Shown here in pieces: positions 24,678 through 32,463 of a DNA stretch of 33,425 nucleotides. The number at the start of each line of letters is the position of its first letter. The first letter of the stretch is position 1. Location of the stretch: positions 1-33,425 of the forward strand of contig JBBECS010000014.1 of the NCBI GenBank assembly GCA_040881685.1, read 5' to 3'. This DNA comes from Acidimicrobiia bacterium. GTDB lineage: Bacteria > Actinomycetota > Acidimicrobiia > IMCC26256 > PALSA-555. Position numbers and translations under genes: made by a program. The notes under the pieces are model-generated. The model saw nothing but the letters and a program-made list of their open reading frames with translations, was not told the origin of the DNA and ran no database searches.

Positions 24678-26390
24678 ATGCTGGATCTGATCGTCCGCAA
24701 CGGTGAAGTCGTCGACGGCACGGGCTCGAAGCCGCGGCGCGCCGACGTCGGTGTGCGCGCGGGCCGCGTCGTCGCCATCGGCGACATCGACGAGGACGCC
24801 GCCGAGACGATCGACGCCGGTGGCCAGGTCGTGGCGCCGGGCTTCGTCGACATCCACACCCATTACGACGCACAGGTGCTCTGGGACCCCGCCACGACCC
24901 CGTCGCCGCTGCATGGGGTGACCACGATCGTGGGTGGCAACTGCGGGTTCACGATCGCGCCCATCGAGGAGAGCGAGATCGACTACCTCACCAAGATGCT
25001 GGCGCGGGTCGAGGGCATGCCCCTCGAATCACTGATCGCCGGCGTTCCGTACGACTGGCGCACTTTCGGTGAGTACCTCGACAAGATCGACGGCCACCTC
25101 GCGGTGAACGCGGGGTTCCTCGTCGGCCACTCGGCGATCCGCCGCGTTGTGATGGGCGAGGACGCGATCGGGAACGAAGCGAACGCCGAGCAGCTCGAGA
25201 AGATGCGACGCGTACTTGCCGAGTCATTGACAGCCGGGGGCCTCGGCTTCTCATCGTCGCAGGCCACCACACACAACGACGCCAACGGCGATCCCGTGCC
25301 ATCCCGCTTCGCAACGCCCGAGGAGCTCATCGCCCTCTGCAAGGTGACCGGTGAGCACGAAGGCACGACGCTCGAGTTCATCCCGCACGTCGGCGCGTTC
25401 GAGGAGCAGCACCGCCAGCTCATGGCCGACATGTCGCAGGCAGCCAACCGCCCGCTCAACTGGAACGTGCTCGTTCCGAACGCGGCAAACGCTCCGTACG
25501 TCGAGTCGCAGCTGGGTGCGAGTGACTTCGCCAGCGAGCACGGCGGCAAGGTGCTCGCGCTCACCGTGCCCGATGTGATGACCACGTTCCTCACGTTCAA
25601 GGCCGGTTTCGTGTTCGACGCCCTCCCCGGGTGGCGCAAGACCATGGCGCTGCCGGTGAACGAGAAGATGCAGGCGCTCGCGGATCCCGACGAGCGCAGG
25701 CGTCTCGCCGAGGGCGCGGCGTCACCCGAAGCAGGGATGCTGCGCGGCCTCGCCAACTGGCAGAACATGACGATCGTCGAGACGTTCTCCAAAGAGAACG
25801 AAGGCCTCGTGGGTCGCACGGTCAAGGACATCGCCCAGGAGCGAGGTCAAGAGCCCTTCGACTGCGTGGTGGACATCTCGATGCTCGACGAGCTCCGCAC
25901 GATCATGCAGCCCCCGCTCGCCGGCAACGACGACGCGAGCTGGCAGCTCCGCCGAGACGTGTGGCGCGACCCGCGTGCCGTCGTCGGCGCGTCCGACGCC
26001 GGCGCCCACCTCGACATGCTGTCCACGTTCAGCTTCTCGACCGCGATGCTGCGCGCGGTTCGTGAGCACGAGCTCATGCCACTCGAAGAGGCCGTGCAGC
26101 TGCTCACCGACCGCCAGGCTCGCCTCTACGGCCTGCGCGAGCGGGGCCGCATCGCCGAAGGCTGGTACGCCGACCTCGTGGTGTTCGACCCCGCCACGAT
26201 CAAGCCCGGCCCGGTCTCGTGGCGCAACGACCTCCCCGCCGGCGCCGGCCGCCTCTACGCCGAAGCTGAGGGCATCGCCCATGTCATCACCAACGGCACC
26301 GAGATCGTCCGAGGCACCGAGCTCACTGGCAACAGCCCCGGCACCCTCCTGCGCTCCGGCCGCGACACGGAGACCGTCACCGCGCGCTGA
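24678..26390 (+). CDS. Amidohydrolase, N-acyl-D-amino-acid deacylase family
   Basis: A 570-residue amidohydrolase of the D-aminoacylase group. The start MLDLIVRNGEVVDGTG is typical. Metal ligands are His60 and His62 in DIHTHYD, and Cys89 in GGNCGF takes the place of the bridging cysteine of D-aminoacylase. A late Asp (GASDAGAH, 437-444) fits the catalytic base. Known members hydrolyse N-acyl-D-amino acids, but many homologues in actinobacterial catabolic clusters have no assigned substrate. The ribosome site AGGGGG lies 8 bases before the ATG. A closely similar paralogue sits at 30590-32320, conserving all these residues at the same positions at the N-terminus. An amide or cyclic amide conjugate is a possible substrate. 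Confidence 0.87.
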   Translation: MLDLIVRNGEVVDGTGSKPRRADVGVRAGRVVAIGDIDEDAAETIDAGGQVVAPGFVDIHTHYDAQVLWDPATTPSPLHGVTTIVGGNCGFTIAPIEESEIDYLTKMLARVEGMPLESLIAGVPYDWRTFGEYLDKIDGHLAVNAGFLVGHSAIRRVVMGEDAIGNEANAEQLEKMRRVLAESLTAGGLGFSSSQATTHNDANGDPVPSRFATPEELIALCKVTGEHEGTTLEFIPHVGAFEEQHRQLMADMSQAANRPLNWNVLVPNAANAPYVESQLGASDFASEHGGKVLALTVPDVMTTFLTFKAGFVFDALPGWRKTMALPVNEKMQALADPDERRRLAEGAASPEAGMLRGLANWQNMTIVETFSKENEGLVGRTVKDIAQERGQEPFDCVVDISMLDELRTIMQPPLAGNDDASWQLRRDVWRDPRAVVGASDAGAHLDMLSTFSFSTAMLRAVREHELMPLEEAVQLLTDRQARLYGLRERGRIAEGWYADLVVFDPATIKPGPVSWRNDLPAGAGRLYAEAEGIAHVITNGTEIVRGTELTGNSPGTLLRSGRDTETVTAR

Positions 26391-26396
26391 ACACTA

Positions 26397-26437
26397 TTGC
26401 GTCGCTGCCCGGTCCTATAGCCCCCGCAGCGACGCAA
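26397..26437. terminator. Bidirectional terminator-like hairpin
   Basis: A perfect 12-bp stem (TTGCGTCGCTGC with GCAGCGACGCAA) around a 17-base loop lies between the convergent amidohydrolase stop (26390) and PPOX stop (26451). The position suits termination from both sides; there is no clear T-tract. Confidence 0.65.
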
Positions 26438-26450
26438 GAGCGTGTGAGGG

Positions 26451-26957
26451 CTAGCCGAGCTTGCGGTGGTCCCAGCTGACGTACTTGTCGACGTTGATCT
26501 TGATGGCGACGCGTTTGTTGATCATCATCTCGACGGCTGGACGCATCTCCTCGGTGTACGTCTGACCTGAGGTCCGCTCGACGATGCTGATCCCCATCTC
26601 GAAGATCCGATCCGGATCCTCGACGATCTCCGCGGTGCCGACCATCTCGACGCCGACGAGCTGGTCGTAAGACTCACCCTCTTCGACCATGCAGGTGATC
26701 TGCGGGTTGCGCCGCAGGTTCTGCACCTTCTGGCTCTTGGCCTTGGTCTCGAGCGCCGGCGCACCCTCGAGGAACCCGTACCACATGGCTACGAGATGGA
26801 TGCTGCCGTCGTGGTTCATGGTCGCGCAGCTCATCGTGTGCCAACCGTTGAGGAAGTCATCGATCTCCTCCTGGGTCATCTTGATCTTGTCGCGCTGCTT
26901 CACCCCCGAGCCCATGCCGGGAGCCGCCGACACGCGTTCCACTTTGTCTGCGCTCAC
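26451..26957 (-). CDS. PPOX-class (split beta-barrel) FMN/F420-binding protein
   Basis: A 168-residue pyridoxamine-5'-phosphate-oxidase-like split barrel. After a leader, RDKIKMTQEEIDDFLNGWHTMSCATMNHDGSIHLVAMWYGF is the standard opening of the group, followed by KAKSQKVQNLRRNPQITCMVEEGESYDQLVGVEMVGTAEIVED. Actinobacterial members bind F420, FMN or heme and often reduce enones or quinones. The GTG start at 26957 overlaps the cyclase stop (GTGA) by 4 bases, which decides the start and shows translational coupling. It is the last gene of the five-gene operon starting at 32320. A reductase acting on an unsaturated pathway intermediate is possible; the cofactor is not decided. Confidence 0.85.
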   Translation of the reverse strand: MSADKVERVSAAPGMGSGVKQRDKIKMTQEEIDDFLNGWHTMSCATMNHDGSIHLVAMWYGFLEGAPALETKAKSQKVQNLRRNPQITCMVEEGESYDQLVGVEMVGTAEIVEDPDRIFEMGISIVERTSGQTYTEEMRPAVEMMINKRVAIKINVDKYVSWDHRKLG

Positions 26958-27880
26958 TTGACCACTACCGGGTTCACGGGACTGCCGACCGCGTTGGTGA
27001 GTGGCATCGGTGAAGCATCGAGGAGGAACGAGTAGCGGCCGTCGTCGGCGCAGTCCTTCGCCAGCTCCTCGAAGTTCCAGTTCTGGCCCTGGGTCATGCC
27101 CATGTCGACGAGGTGCAACAGGTGGACGGGCAGCACTGCATCCTCTCTCTCCGAGGGGTACACCTCGAAGGTGATGTTGTCGGTGGCGACCGCGGCCACG
27201 TCGTGATCGCGGAACCACTGGACGGTCTGGAGCGAGGGACCGGGCGACGGCACGCCGTACTTCTCACGGTCACCCTCGAAGAACCACTGCATGTGGCCGG
27301 TGCGGATCAGCACGATGTCCCCTGGATGGACCTTTACCTTGCCGAGGTCGGCTGCCGCATCGAGGTCATCGCCCGTGAGCGCGTACCCGCCCTCGACCCG
27401 GTCGACGCCCTTGGCCTTGGCCACGTCGAGAAGCACGCCGCGTCCGATGATCGTCTTGATCTTGTCGATCCCCATCTTGGCGGCACCGGCTTCGGTGATC
27501 ACGCTGGACGGCACGCCGTTGTAGAGCTTGCCCTCGTAGCTCACGTGCGCCAGCGCGTCCCAATGCGTGCACGACTGCACGCCCATCGAGAGCTTGTCAT
27601 CGCTCGTCGTGAAGTTGTCGGGATCGCCGGTGAACGGCGCGTCCACCATGATCATCTCGCGCTTGGGGTTGTCGCGGCCGGGGATCGCACCTGACTGCGG
27701 ACCGTTCTCGTCCATCGGGAGGCCAAGGGTGAGACGTCGACCGCTCTTCACCTCCTTGACCGCGGACTTCACGACGTCGTCGGTGATGAGGTTGAGCGTG
27801 CCGATCTCGTCGTCGTCACCCCATCGACCCCAGTTGCGAACCTTCGCCGCGAGCTCCTTGACCTCAGCCGGCAGTGCCAT
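26954..27880 (-). CDS. Cyclase-family metal-dependent hydrolase (kynurenine-formamidase-like)
   Basis: A 308-residue member of the cyclase family (PF04199). The metal block CTHWDALAH (104-112) is the family's HxGTHxDxPxH-type motif with variation, followed by GVLLDVAKAKG, GDIVLIRTGH and AVATDNITFEV. Relatives hydrolyse N-formylkynurenine or isatin, or open lactones and lactams. The ATG at 27880 follows AAAGGG and starts MALPAEVKELAAKVRNWGRWGDDDEIGTLN, a common opening for this group. It lies between a zinc alcohol dehydrogenase and a PPOX flavoprotein in one operon. A lactone or amide hydrolysis step after the amidohydrolase is conceivable. Confidence 0.87.
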   Translation of the reverse strand: MALPAEVKELAAKVRNWGRWGDDDEIGTLNLITDDVVKSAVKEVKSGRRLTLGLPMDENGPQSGAIPGRDNPKREMIMVDAPFTGDPDNFTTSDDKLSMGVQSCTHWDALAHVSYEGKLYNGVPSSVITEAGAAKMGIDKIKTIIGRGVLLDVAKAKGVDRVEGGYALTGDDLDAAADLGKVKVHPGDIVLIRTGHMQWFFEGDREKYGVPSPGPSLQTVQWFRDHDVAAVATDNITFEVYPSEREDAVLPVHLLHLVDMGMTQGQNWNFEELAKDCADDGRYSFLLDASPMPLTNAVGSPVNPVVVK

Positions 27881-27896
27881 GGTGGTTGTCCCTTTC

Positions 27897-29012
27897 TCAG
27901 GCCGCGGATACGGTGAGGACACCGCGAGCCAGCTTGCCCTCGTGCAGATCGTGCGTCGCGTGCTCCCAGTCGTCGAGGGGGTACTTCGCACTCACGAGCT
28001 CGTCGAGCTTGATGATCCCCTGCTTGTACGCCTGCACGATCAGCGGGATGTCCCAATGCGGCCGGTGCGAACCGGCGCGCGATCCGGTGAGCGTGCGCTC
28101 GACGTGTGTGAGCAGCGTGACCTGCGCGGGGACGGTCGCATCGAACGCGGGCACCCCGACCGCCACGGCGGTCCCGCCCCAGTCGAGCATCTGAAGGCAC
28201 TGATTCAAGATCGCCGGGTTGCCCACGCAGTCGAAGGCGTAGTCGATCCCACCTTCACCGAAGGATCCGACGATGTTCGCGATCTGTGTGGGGAAGTCTT
28301 CGCGAACCTTGGCCACGACGTCGACGTCAGAGCCGGCGAGGATGAAGTCGGTGGCGCCGAAGGCCCGGGCCAGCTTCTCCTTCGACGCGACGGTGTCGAT
28401 CGCGAAGATGCGGCTGGCACCCTTCACCTTCGCGGCCTGGATCACGTTCAGACCCACACCACCCACGCCCACGACCGCGCACGTGTCGCCGATGCCGAGG
28501 TTCGTGCGATTCCAGACCGTGCCGATGCCGGTGAGGACGCCACAGCCGATCAGGCACGCGACGTTGAGGTCGATGTCGTCGTCGATCTTCACGCACTGCA
28601 CGGCCTGCACCACCGTGTACTCCGAGAGGCATGACGTGGCCGCGAAGTTCCACGCGTCCTCACCGGCAACTGTGAACGGCTGACTGGCGTTCGAGATGCT
28701 CTTGCGGCAGTAGGCCGGGCGGCCGGTCTCGCACCACTTGCACGCGCCACAGAACGCCATCGTGTGCAGCACGACGTGATCCCCGGGCGAGACATTGCTG
28801 ACGGCCTCGCCGACCTGCTCCACGACCCCGGCACCCTCGTGTCCGAGCACCGCGGGCGACGGCCACGGGATGGTGCCGTCGATCACGCTCAAGTCGCTGT
28901 GGCACAAGCCCGCCGAGACGACGCGCACCTTCACCTCGGTAGGGCCAGGCGTGCGGACCTCGACGTCGTCGCGAATGGCGGCCTTCGACCCGTCGAACAC
29001 CAGCGCTTTCAT
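27897..29012 (-). CDS. Zinc-dependent alcohol dehydrogenase (MDR family)
   Basis: A 371-residue medium-chain zinc alcohol dehydrogenase. Catalytic zinc ligands are Cys37 and His58 with Glu59 (GLCHSD, GHEG). The structural zinc lobe is Cys88, 91, 94 and 102 (CGACKWCETGRPAYC). The nucleotide fold is GVGGVGLNVIQ with an acidic residue in IFAIDT, indicating NAD. It resembles the class III and mycothiol- or nicotinoprotein-type alcohol dehydrogenases of actinomycetes. Next to the aldehyde dehydrogenase gene it probably forms an alcohol-aldehyde-acid module. The gap to that gene (94 bp) holds GAGCGnAG-type repeat sequence. Confidence 0.9.
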   Translation of the reverse strand: MKALVFDGSKAAIRDDVEVRTPGPTEVKVRVVSAGLCHSDLSVIDGTIPWPSPAVLGHEGAGVVEQVGEAVSNVSPGDHVVLHTMAFCGACKWCETGRPAYCRKSISNASQPFTVAGEDAWNFAATSCLSEYTVVQAVQCVKIDDDIDLNVACLIGCGVLTGIGTVWNRTNLGIGDTCAVVGVGGVGLNVIQAAKVKGASRIFAIDTVASKEKLARAFGATDFILAGSDVDVVAKVREDFPTQIANIVGSFGEGGIDYAFDCVGNPAILNQCLQMLDWGGTAVAVGVPAFDATVPAQVTLLTHVERTLTGSRAGSHRPHWDIPLIVQAYKQGIIKLDELVSAKYPLDDWEHATHDLHEGKLARGVLTVSAA

Positions 29013-29029
29013 GTCACCACCCTTTGCTG

Positions 29030-29046
29030 CGCTCCCACTCCGCTAC
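29030..29046. repeat. Dispersed 17-base intergenic repeat, second copy
   Basis: CGCTCCCACTCCGCTAC differs by one base from 14374-14390. Both copies lie 11-17 bp upstream of a minus-strand start codon inside a longer, GAGCGnAG-rich intergenic gap. Function unknown. Confidence 0.5.
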
Positions 29047-29106
29047 TTCCGTTGACGCTCCATCCACTGCGTTCGCTCCGCAGCGCGTGTTGCATCTCGT
29101 GTCGAG

Positions 29107-30570
29107 TCATCCCGGCCAGATCACGCTCTGGATCTCGGTGTGCGCGTACAAGCCCCAGTCGCCACCGTCGCGGCCGACGCCGCTCATCTTGAAGCCGCCG
29201 AACGGCGCCTCGTGGTTCCGCTGGGCGGTGTTGATGCCCACGTGCCCCGCCTCGAGCTGCTGCGCGATGCCGTACGCCTTGCCGGTGTCCTCGGAGAACA
29301 CGTAGTCGTAGAGGCCGTACGGGGAGTCGTTGGCGATGGCGATCGCTTCGTCGTCGTCGTCATACGGCACGACGACGATCACAGGGCCGAAGATCTCCTC
29401 GCGCACCGCAGTCATGTCGTTACGGCATTCGGCGAGCAACGTGGGGCCGACATAGAAGCCGCGATCCAAGCCCTCGGGGCGCCGGCCGTCCACGACGAGG
29501 TTCGCACCCTCATCGGTTCCCGACTGGACATATCCCTCGATCCGCTCACGATGGGCGGCGGTGATCACGGGTCCGACCATGGTGGCCGGGTCCTCTGGTG
29601 GGCCCACCTTCAGGCTCGGCGCGGCCGCGGTGAGGCCGCCGACGAGCTGGTCGTAGACGCCGCGATGCACGATGGCGCGTGTCGGCGCAGTGCAGATCTG
29701 TCCCGAGTGGAAGCCCCACACGCTGGCAAGCCCGGTGATCGCCTTGGTGATGTCGGCGTCTTCACACACGATGCACGCACCCTTGCCGCCGAGCTCGAGC
29801 AGCAGTCGCTTCATCGTCTTCGCGCCAGCCTCGTAGATGCGCACGCCGACCCCGGTCGACCCGGTGAAGCTCACCATGTCGACATTGGCCGACTCCACGA
29901 GCGCGGAGCCGACCTCGGGCGCAGAGCCCGTGACCACGTTGACCACGCCGGGCGGGAAGCCCACCTCACGGCAGATGTCGGCGAACTCGATGATCGCGAG
30001 CGGGTCCTGGGGCGCCGGCTTCATCACGATCGTGTTGCCGGTGGCCAGCGCCGGCCCGACCTTCCCGGCCATGTTGACGAGCGGGAAGTTGTATGCGGTG
30101 ATGCACGCCACCACGCCGACGGGTTGGCGGAGCACCTGGCCGCCGATCACACCGCCCGGCGCGAGGGGCGTCGTGGGCATGATCGACGGAGGCAGCGCCA
30201 CGTTGATGTCCTGCATCGCGCCCTTGGCGTAGCGCTGGAAGCGCGCCACGGCTTGCGGGACCTGGAGCGCGGACCCCACCGTCACCGTCGCGCCGGTCTC
30301 GGCGATGATCAACGGCAACAGATCGCTGCTTCGCTTCTGGATCGCGGCGGCGAGCGCAAGCAACAGGTTGGCGCGCTCCTCGGGCTTGGTGCGCTTCCAT
30401 GCAGGGAACGCGTCGCGCGCGGCTTGTGCGGCAGCTTCCGCGTCAGCGGCCGTGGCCTCGGGCGCCTCGCCGACGATCTCCTCCGTCGCCGGGTTGAGGA
30501 TCCCGTACGTGCCGCCTCCACCATCGACGGAGTCGCCGCCGATGAGCAGCTTGTAAGCCTTGGCCTTCAC
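29107..30570 (-). CDS. NAD(P)-dependent aldehyde dehydrogenase
   Basis: A 487-residue aldehyde dehydrogenase converting an aldehyde to its acid. The oxyanion Asn161 (TAYNFP), the coenzyme segment IVMKPAPQDP, FTGSTGVG, Glu259 in LELGGK and nucleophile Cys293 in GQICTAPTR form the full active-site set. The length is typical of the family. GTG start with a weak ribosome site, 19 bp after the amidohydrolase stop. Its neighbour, the zinc alcohol dehydrogenase, would supply the aldehyde. In this setting it may oxidise an aldehyde released from a side chain or from an amino-alcohol part. Confidence 0.92.
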   Translation of the reverse strand: MKAKAYKLLIGGDSVDGGGGTYGILNPATEEIVGEAPEATAADAEAAAQAARDAFPAWKRTKPEERANLLLALAAAIQKRSSDLLPLIIAETGATVTVGSALQVPQAVARFQRYAKGAMQDINVALPPSIMPTTPLAPGGVIGGQVLRQPVGVVACITAYNFPLVNMAGKVGPALATGNTIVMKPAPQDPLAIIEFADICREVGFPPGVVNVVTGSAPEVGSALVESANVDMVSFTGSTGVGVRIYEAGAKTMKRLLLELGGKGACIVCEDADITKAITGLASVWGFHSGQICTAPTRAIVHRGVYDQLVGGLTAAAPSLKVGPPEDPATMVGPVITAAHRERIEGYVQSGTDEGANLVVDGRRPEGLDRGFYVGPTLLAECRNDMTAVREEIFGPVIVVVPYDDDDEAIAIANDSPYGLYDYVFSEDTGKAYGIAQQLEAGHVGINTAQRNHEAPFGGFKMSGVGRDGGDWGLYAHTEIQSVIWPG

Positions 30571-30589
30571 GCCGCGAAAGGTAGCGGAC

Positions 30590-32320
30590 TCATGCGCCGG
30601 CGGGAACGGGGACGGTGCGGGTGTCGCGACCAGAGCGCAGCACCGTGCCGGGAAGATCGCCCGTGGCTTCGCCGTCTGCGACGATTGCCCGGCCGTTCAC
30701 GTACACGCGTTGCACCCCGTTGGACCCGGCGAACAATCGGCCGGTGCCACCGGGGAGGTCGTAGAGGAGCGTGACGTCCTGCATGTCGACCGTGTCCGGG
30801 TCCAGCACGACGAGATCCGCGTGCGCCCCTTCTGCAACCACGCCGCGGTCGCGCAAGCCGAACAGGTTCGCGGGTGCCTGGGTGATGAGCTGCACGGCGC
30901 GCTCGAACGGCACGAGCTGGCGACCGCGCAGGCAGTCGGCCAGGAACCTCGTGGTGTACGGAGCTCCACACATTCGGTCGAGGTGCGCGCCGGCGTCGGA
31001 TCCACCAAGCAGCACGTCGTCCCGCGCCCAGGCTTCTTTGCGCAGCTGCCACGACGCGTCGTCGCTGTCGCTCGGAAGGGGCCAAAGGACGGTCTGCAGA
31101 TCGTCGGCGAGCACGATGTCCATGAGGGCGTCGAACGGCTCCTGCCCTCGTTCCTTCGCGAGGTCGGCGACGCGTCGGCCCTTCAAACCCTCGTTGGCCG
31201 CCGAGTAGGTGTCGCCCAGCATGTAACGACCCCAGTCGGTCAGGCGCGCGATCACTCCAGCTTCCGGCGCGTGGGCGCGCTCCAAGAGGAATCGCCGCAC
31301 TTCCGGATCACGGAGCTTCGCCATGCGCTCCGGGACCGGCAGGCTCATCACCGTCGACCAGTCAGGCAACATGAAGAGCGCGCAGTAGTTCAGGAAGCTC
31401 ATGTTCATCTCGACCAGGACCGGCATGGTGAGCGCGACCGATCGCCCGCCACGAGCAGCCGCGCTCTCGTTGGCGGCGAGCTGCTCGCGATACCGCTCGG
31501 GCTCCTTCGAATCGATGGTGAGCACATTCCAGTTCAGCGGTCGACGGGCCGCGAGTGTCATGTCGGCCATGAGCTCGACCTCGTCGGGTCGGAACCCACG
31601 CAGACAACCGTCGGTGACGTACTCGAGCGTGGTGCCCTCATGGCCTCGGATCGCCGCGCACAGCGCGAGCACCTCGTCGCGTGATGCCCACCGAGATGCC
31701 ACCGGCTCACCATCACCGTCGGAGTGGGTGAACGACAGCGTCGTCGAGAACCCGAGTCCCCCGGCCTCGAGACACTCACCCAACAGCGCGGTCATGTCGT
31801 CGACCTGCGCGGGCGTAGCCTCGTTACCAATCGCCTCGGTTCCCATCACCTTGCGACGCAACGCGCAGTGACCCACGAGAAAGCCCGCGTTCACACCGAT
31901 GTTGCCGTCGAGCGCGCCGAGGTACTCGGCGAAGCTCGACCACTTCCACGGAACACCTTCCTCGAGCGCGGCGAGCGGCATGCCTTCGACCTTTGCCATC
32001 ATCTGACGCGTGTAGTCCGCGTCACCCGCGTCGAGCGGGGCCAGCGTGAACCCGCAGTTGCCACCAACGATCGTCGTCACGCCGTGCAGGCTCGACGACG
32101 ACGCCGCTGGGTCCCAGAACAGCTGTGCGTCGTAGTGCGTGTGCGGGTCGACGAAACCCGGCGTGACCATGAGTCCACCCGCGTCCACAACCTCGTTCGC
32201 AGACTCGTCGATCGCTCCCACGGCGACGACGCGCCCACCTCGCACTCCCACGTCGGCGCGACGCGCCGCACCACCGGTGCCGTCGACGAGCGTGCCGCCG
32301 CGAATCAACAGATCCAACAT
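30590..32320 (-). CDS. Amidohydrolase, N-acyl-D-amino-acid deacylase family (second paralogue)
   Basis: A 576-residue amidohydrolase closely related to the one at 24678-26390. The N-terminal 90 residues align without gaps, with His60, His62 (DPHTHYD) and Cys89 (GGNCGF) at identical positions, and GGSDAGAHLDRM near the C-terminus. Shared long segments include SLHGVTTIVGGNCGF, VNAGFLVGH and RRPLNWNVL. The ATG at 32320 has GGAGG four bases upstream, and a KstR-like operator lies 18 bp further up. It is the first gene of the amidohydrolase-ALDH-ADH-cyclase-PPOX operon. Substrate unknown; an N-acyl or cyclic amide compound is suggested by the family only. Confidence 0.88.
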   Translation of the reverse strand: MLDLLIRGGTLVDGTGGAARRADVGVRGGRVVAVGAIDESANEVVDAGGLMVTPGFVDPHTHYDAQLFWDPAASSSSLHGVTTIVGGNCGFTLAPLDAGDADYTRQMMAKVEGMPLAALEEGVPWKWSSFAEYLGALDGNIGVNAGFLVGHCALRRKVMGTEAIGNEATPAQVDDMTALLGECLEAGGLGFSTTLSFTHSDGDGEPVASRWASRDEVLALCAAIRGHEGTTLEYVTDGCLRGFRPDEVELMADMTLAARRPLNWNVLTIDSKEPERYREQLAANESAAARGGRSVALTMPVLVEMNMSFLNYCALFMLPDWSTVMSLPVPERMAKLRDPEVRRFLLERAHAPEAGVIARLTDWGRYMLGDTYSAANEGLKGRRVADLAKERGQEPFDALMDIVLADDLQTVLWPLPSDSDDASWQLRKEAWARDDVLLGGSDAGAHLDRMCGAPYTTRFLADCLRGRQLVPFERAVQLITQAPANLFGLRDRGVVAEGAHADLVVLDPDTVDMQDVTLLYDLPGGTGRLFAGSNGVQRVYVNGRAIVADGEATGDLPGTVLRSGRDTRTVPVPAGA

Positions 32321-32338
32321 CTGGCCTCCGCCTCGAGG

Positions 32339-32352
32339 TGAAACGCGTTCTA
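32339..32352. promoter_or_regulatory. KstR-like operator 6
   Basis: TGAAACGCGTTCTA fits TnnAACnnGTTnnA exactly and is embedded in GTGAAAC...GTTTCAC (32338-32359). It lies 18 bp before the second amidohydrolase (minus) and 111 bp before the substrate-binding protein (plus), so it may affect one or both. Confidence 0.68.
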
Positions 32353-32463
32353 GTTTCACCCGCATGCCCGCATCAGGCAAGAGAGAGGTATCGACGCCGG
32401 TGGCCGGCGGCCGAGCGCCTGGTCGCTAGCGTCGGCGCAGTCGTCCAGGAGCGATCACCGCCG

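Noticed and set aside
26928-26941. CGACACGCGTTCCA, one core base from the KstR motif
   Set aside because: It has CAC instead of AAC, lies inside the PPOX coding region and is not at an operon start.
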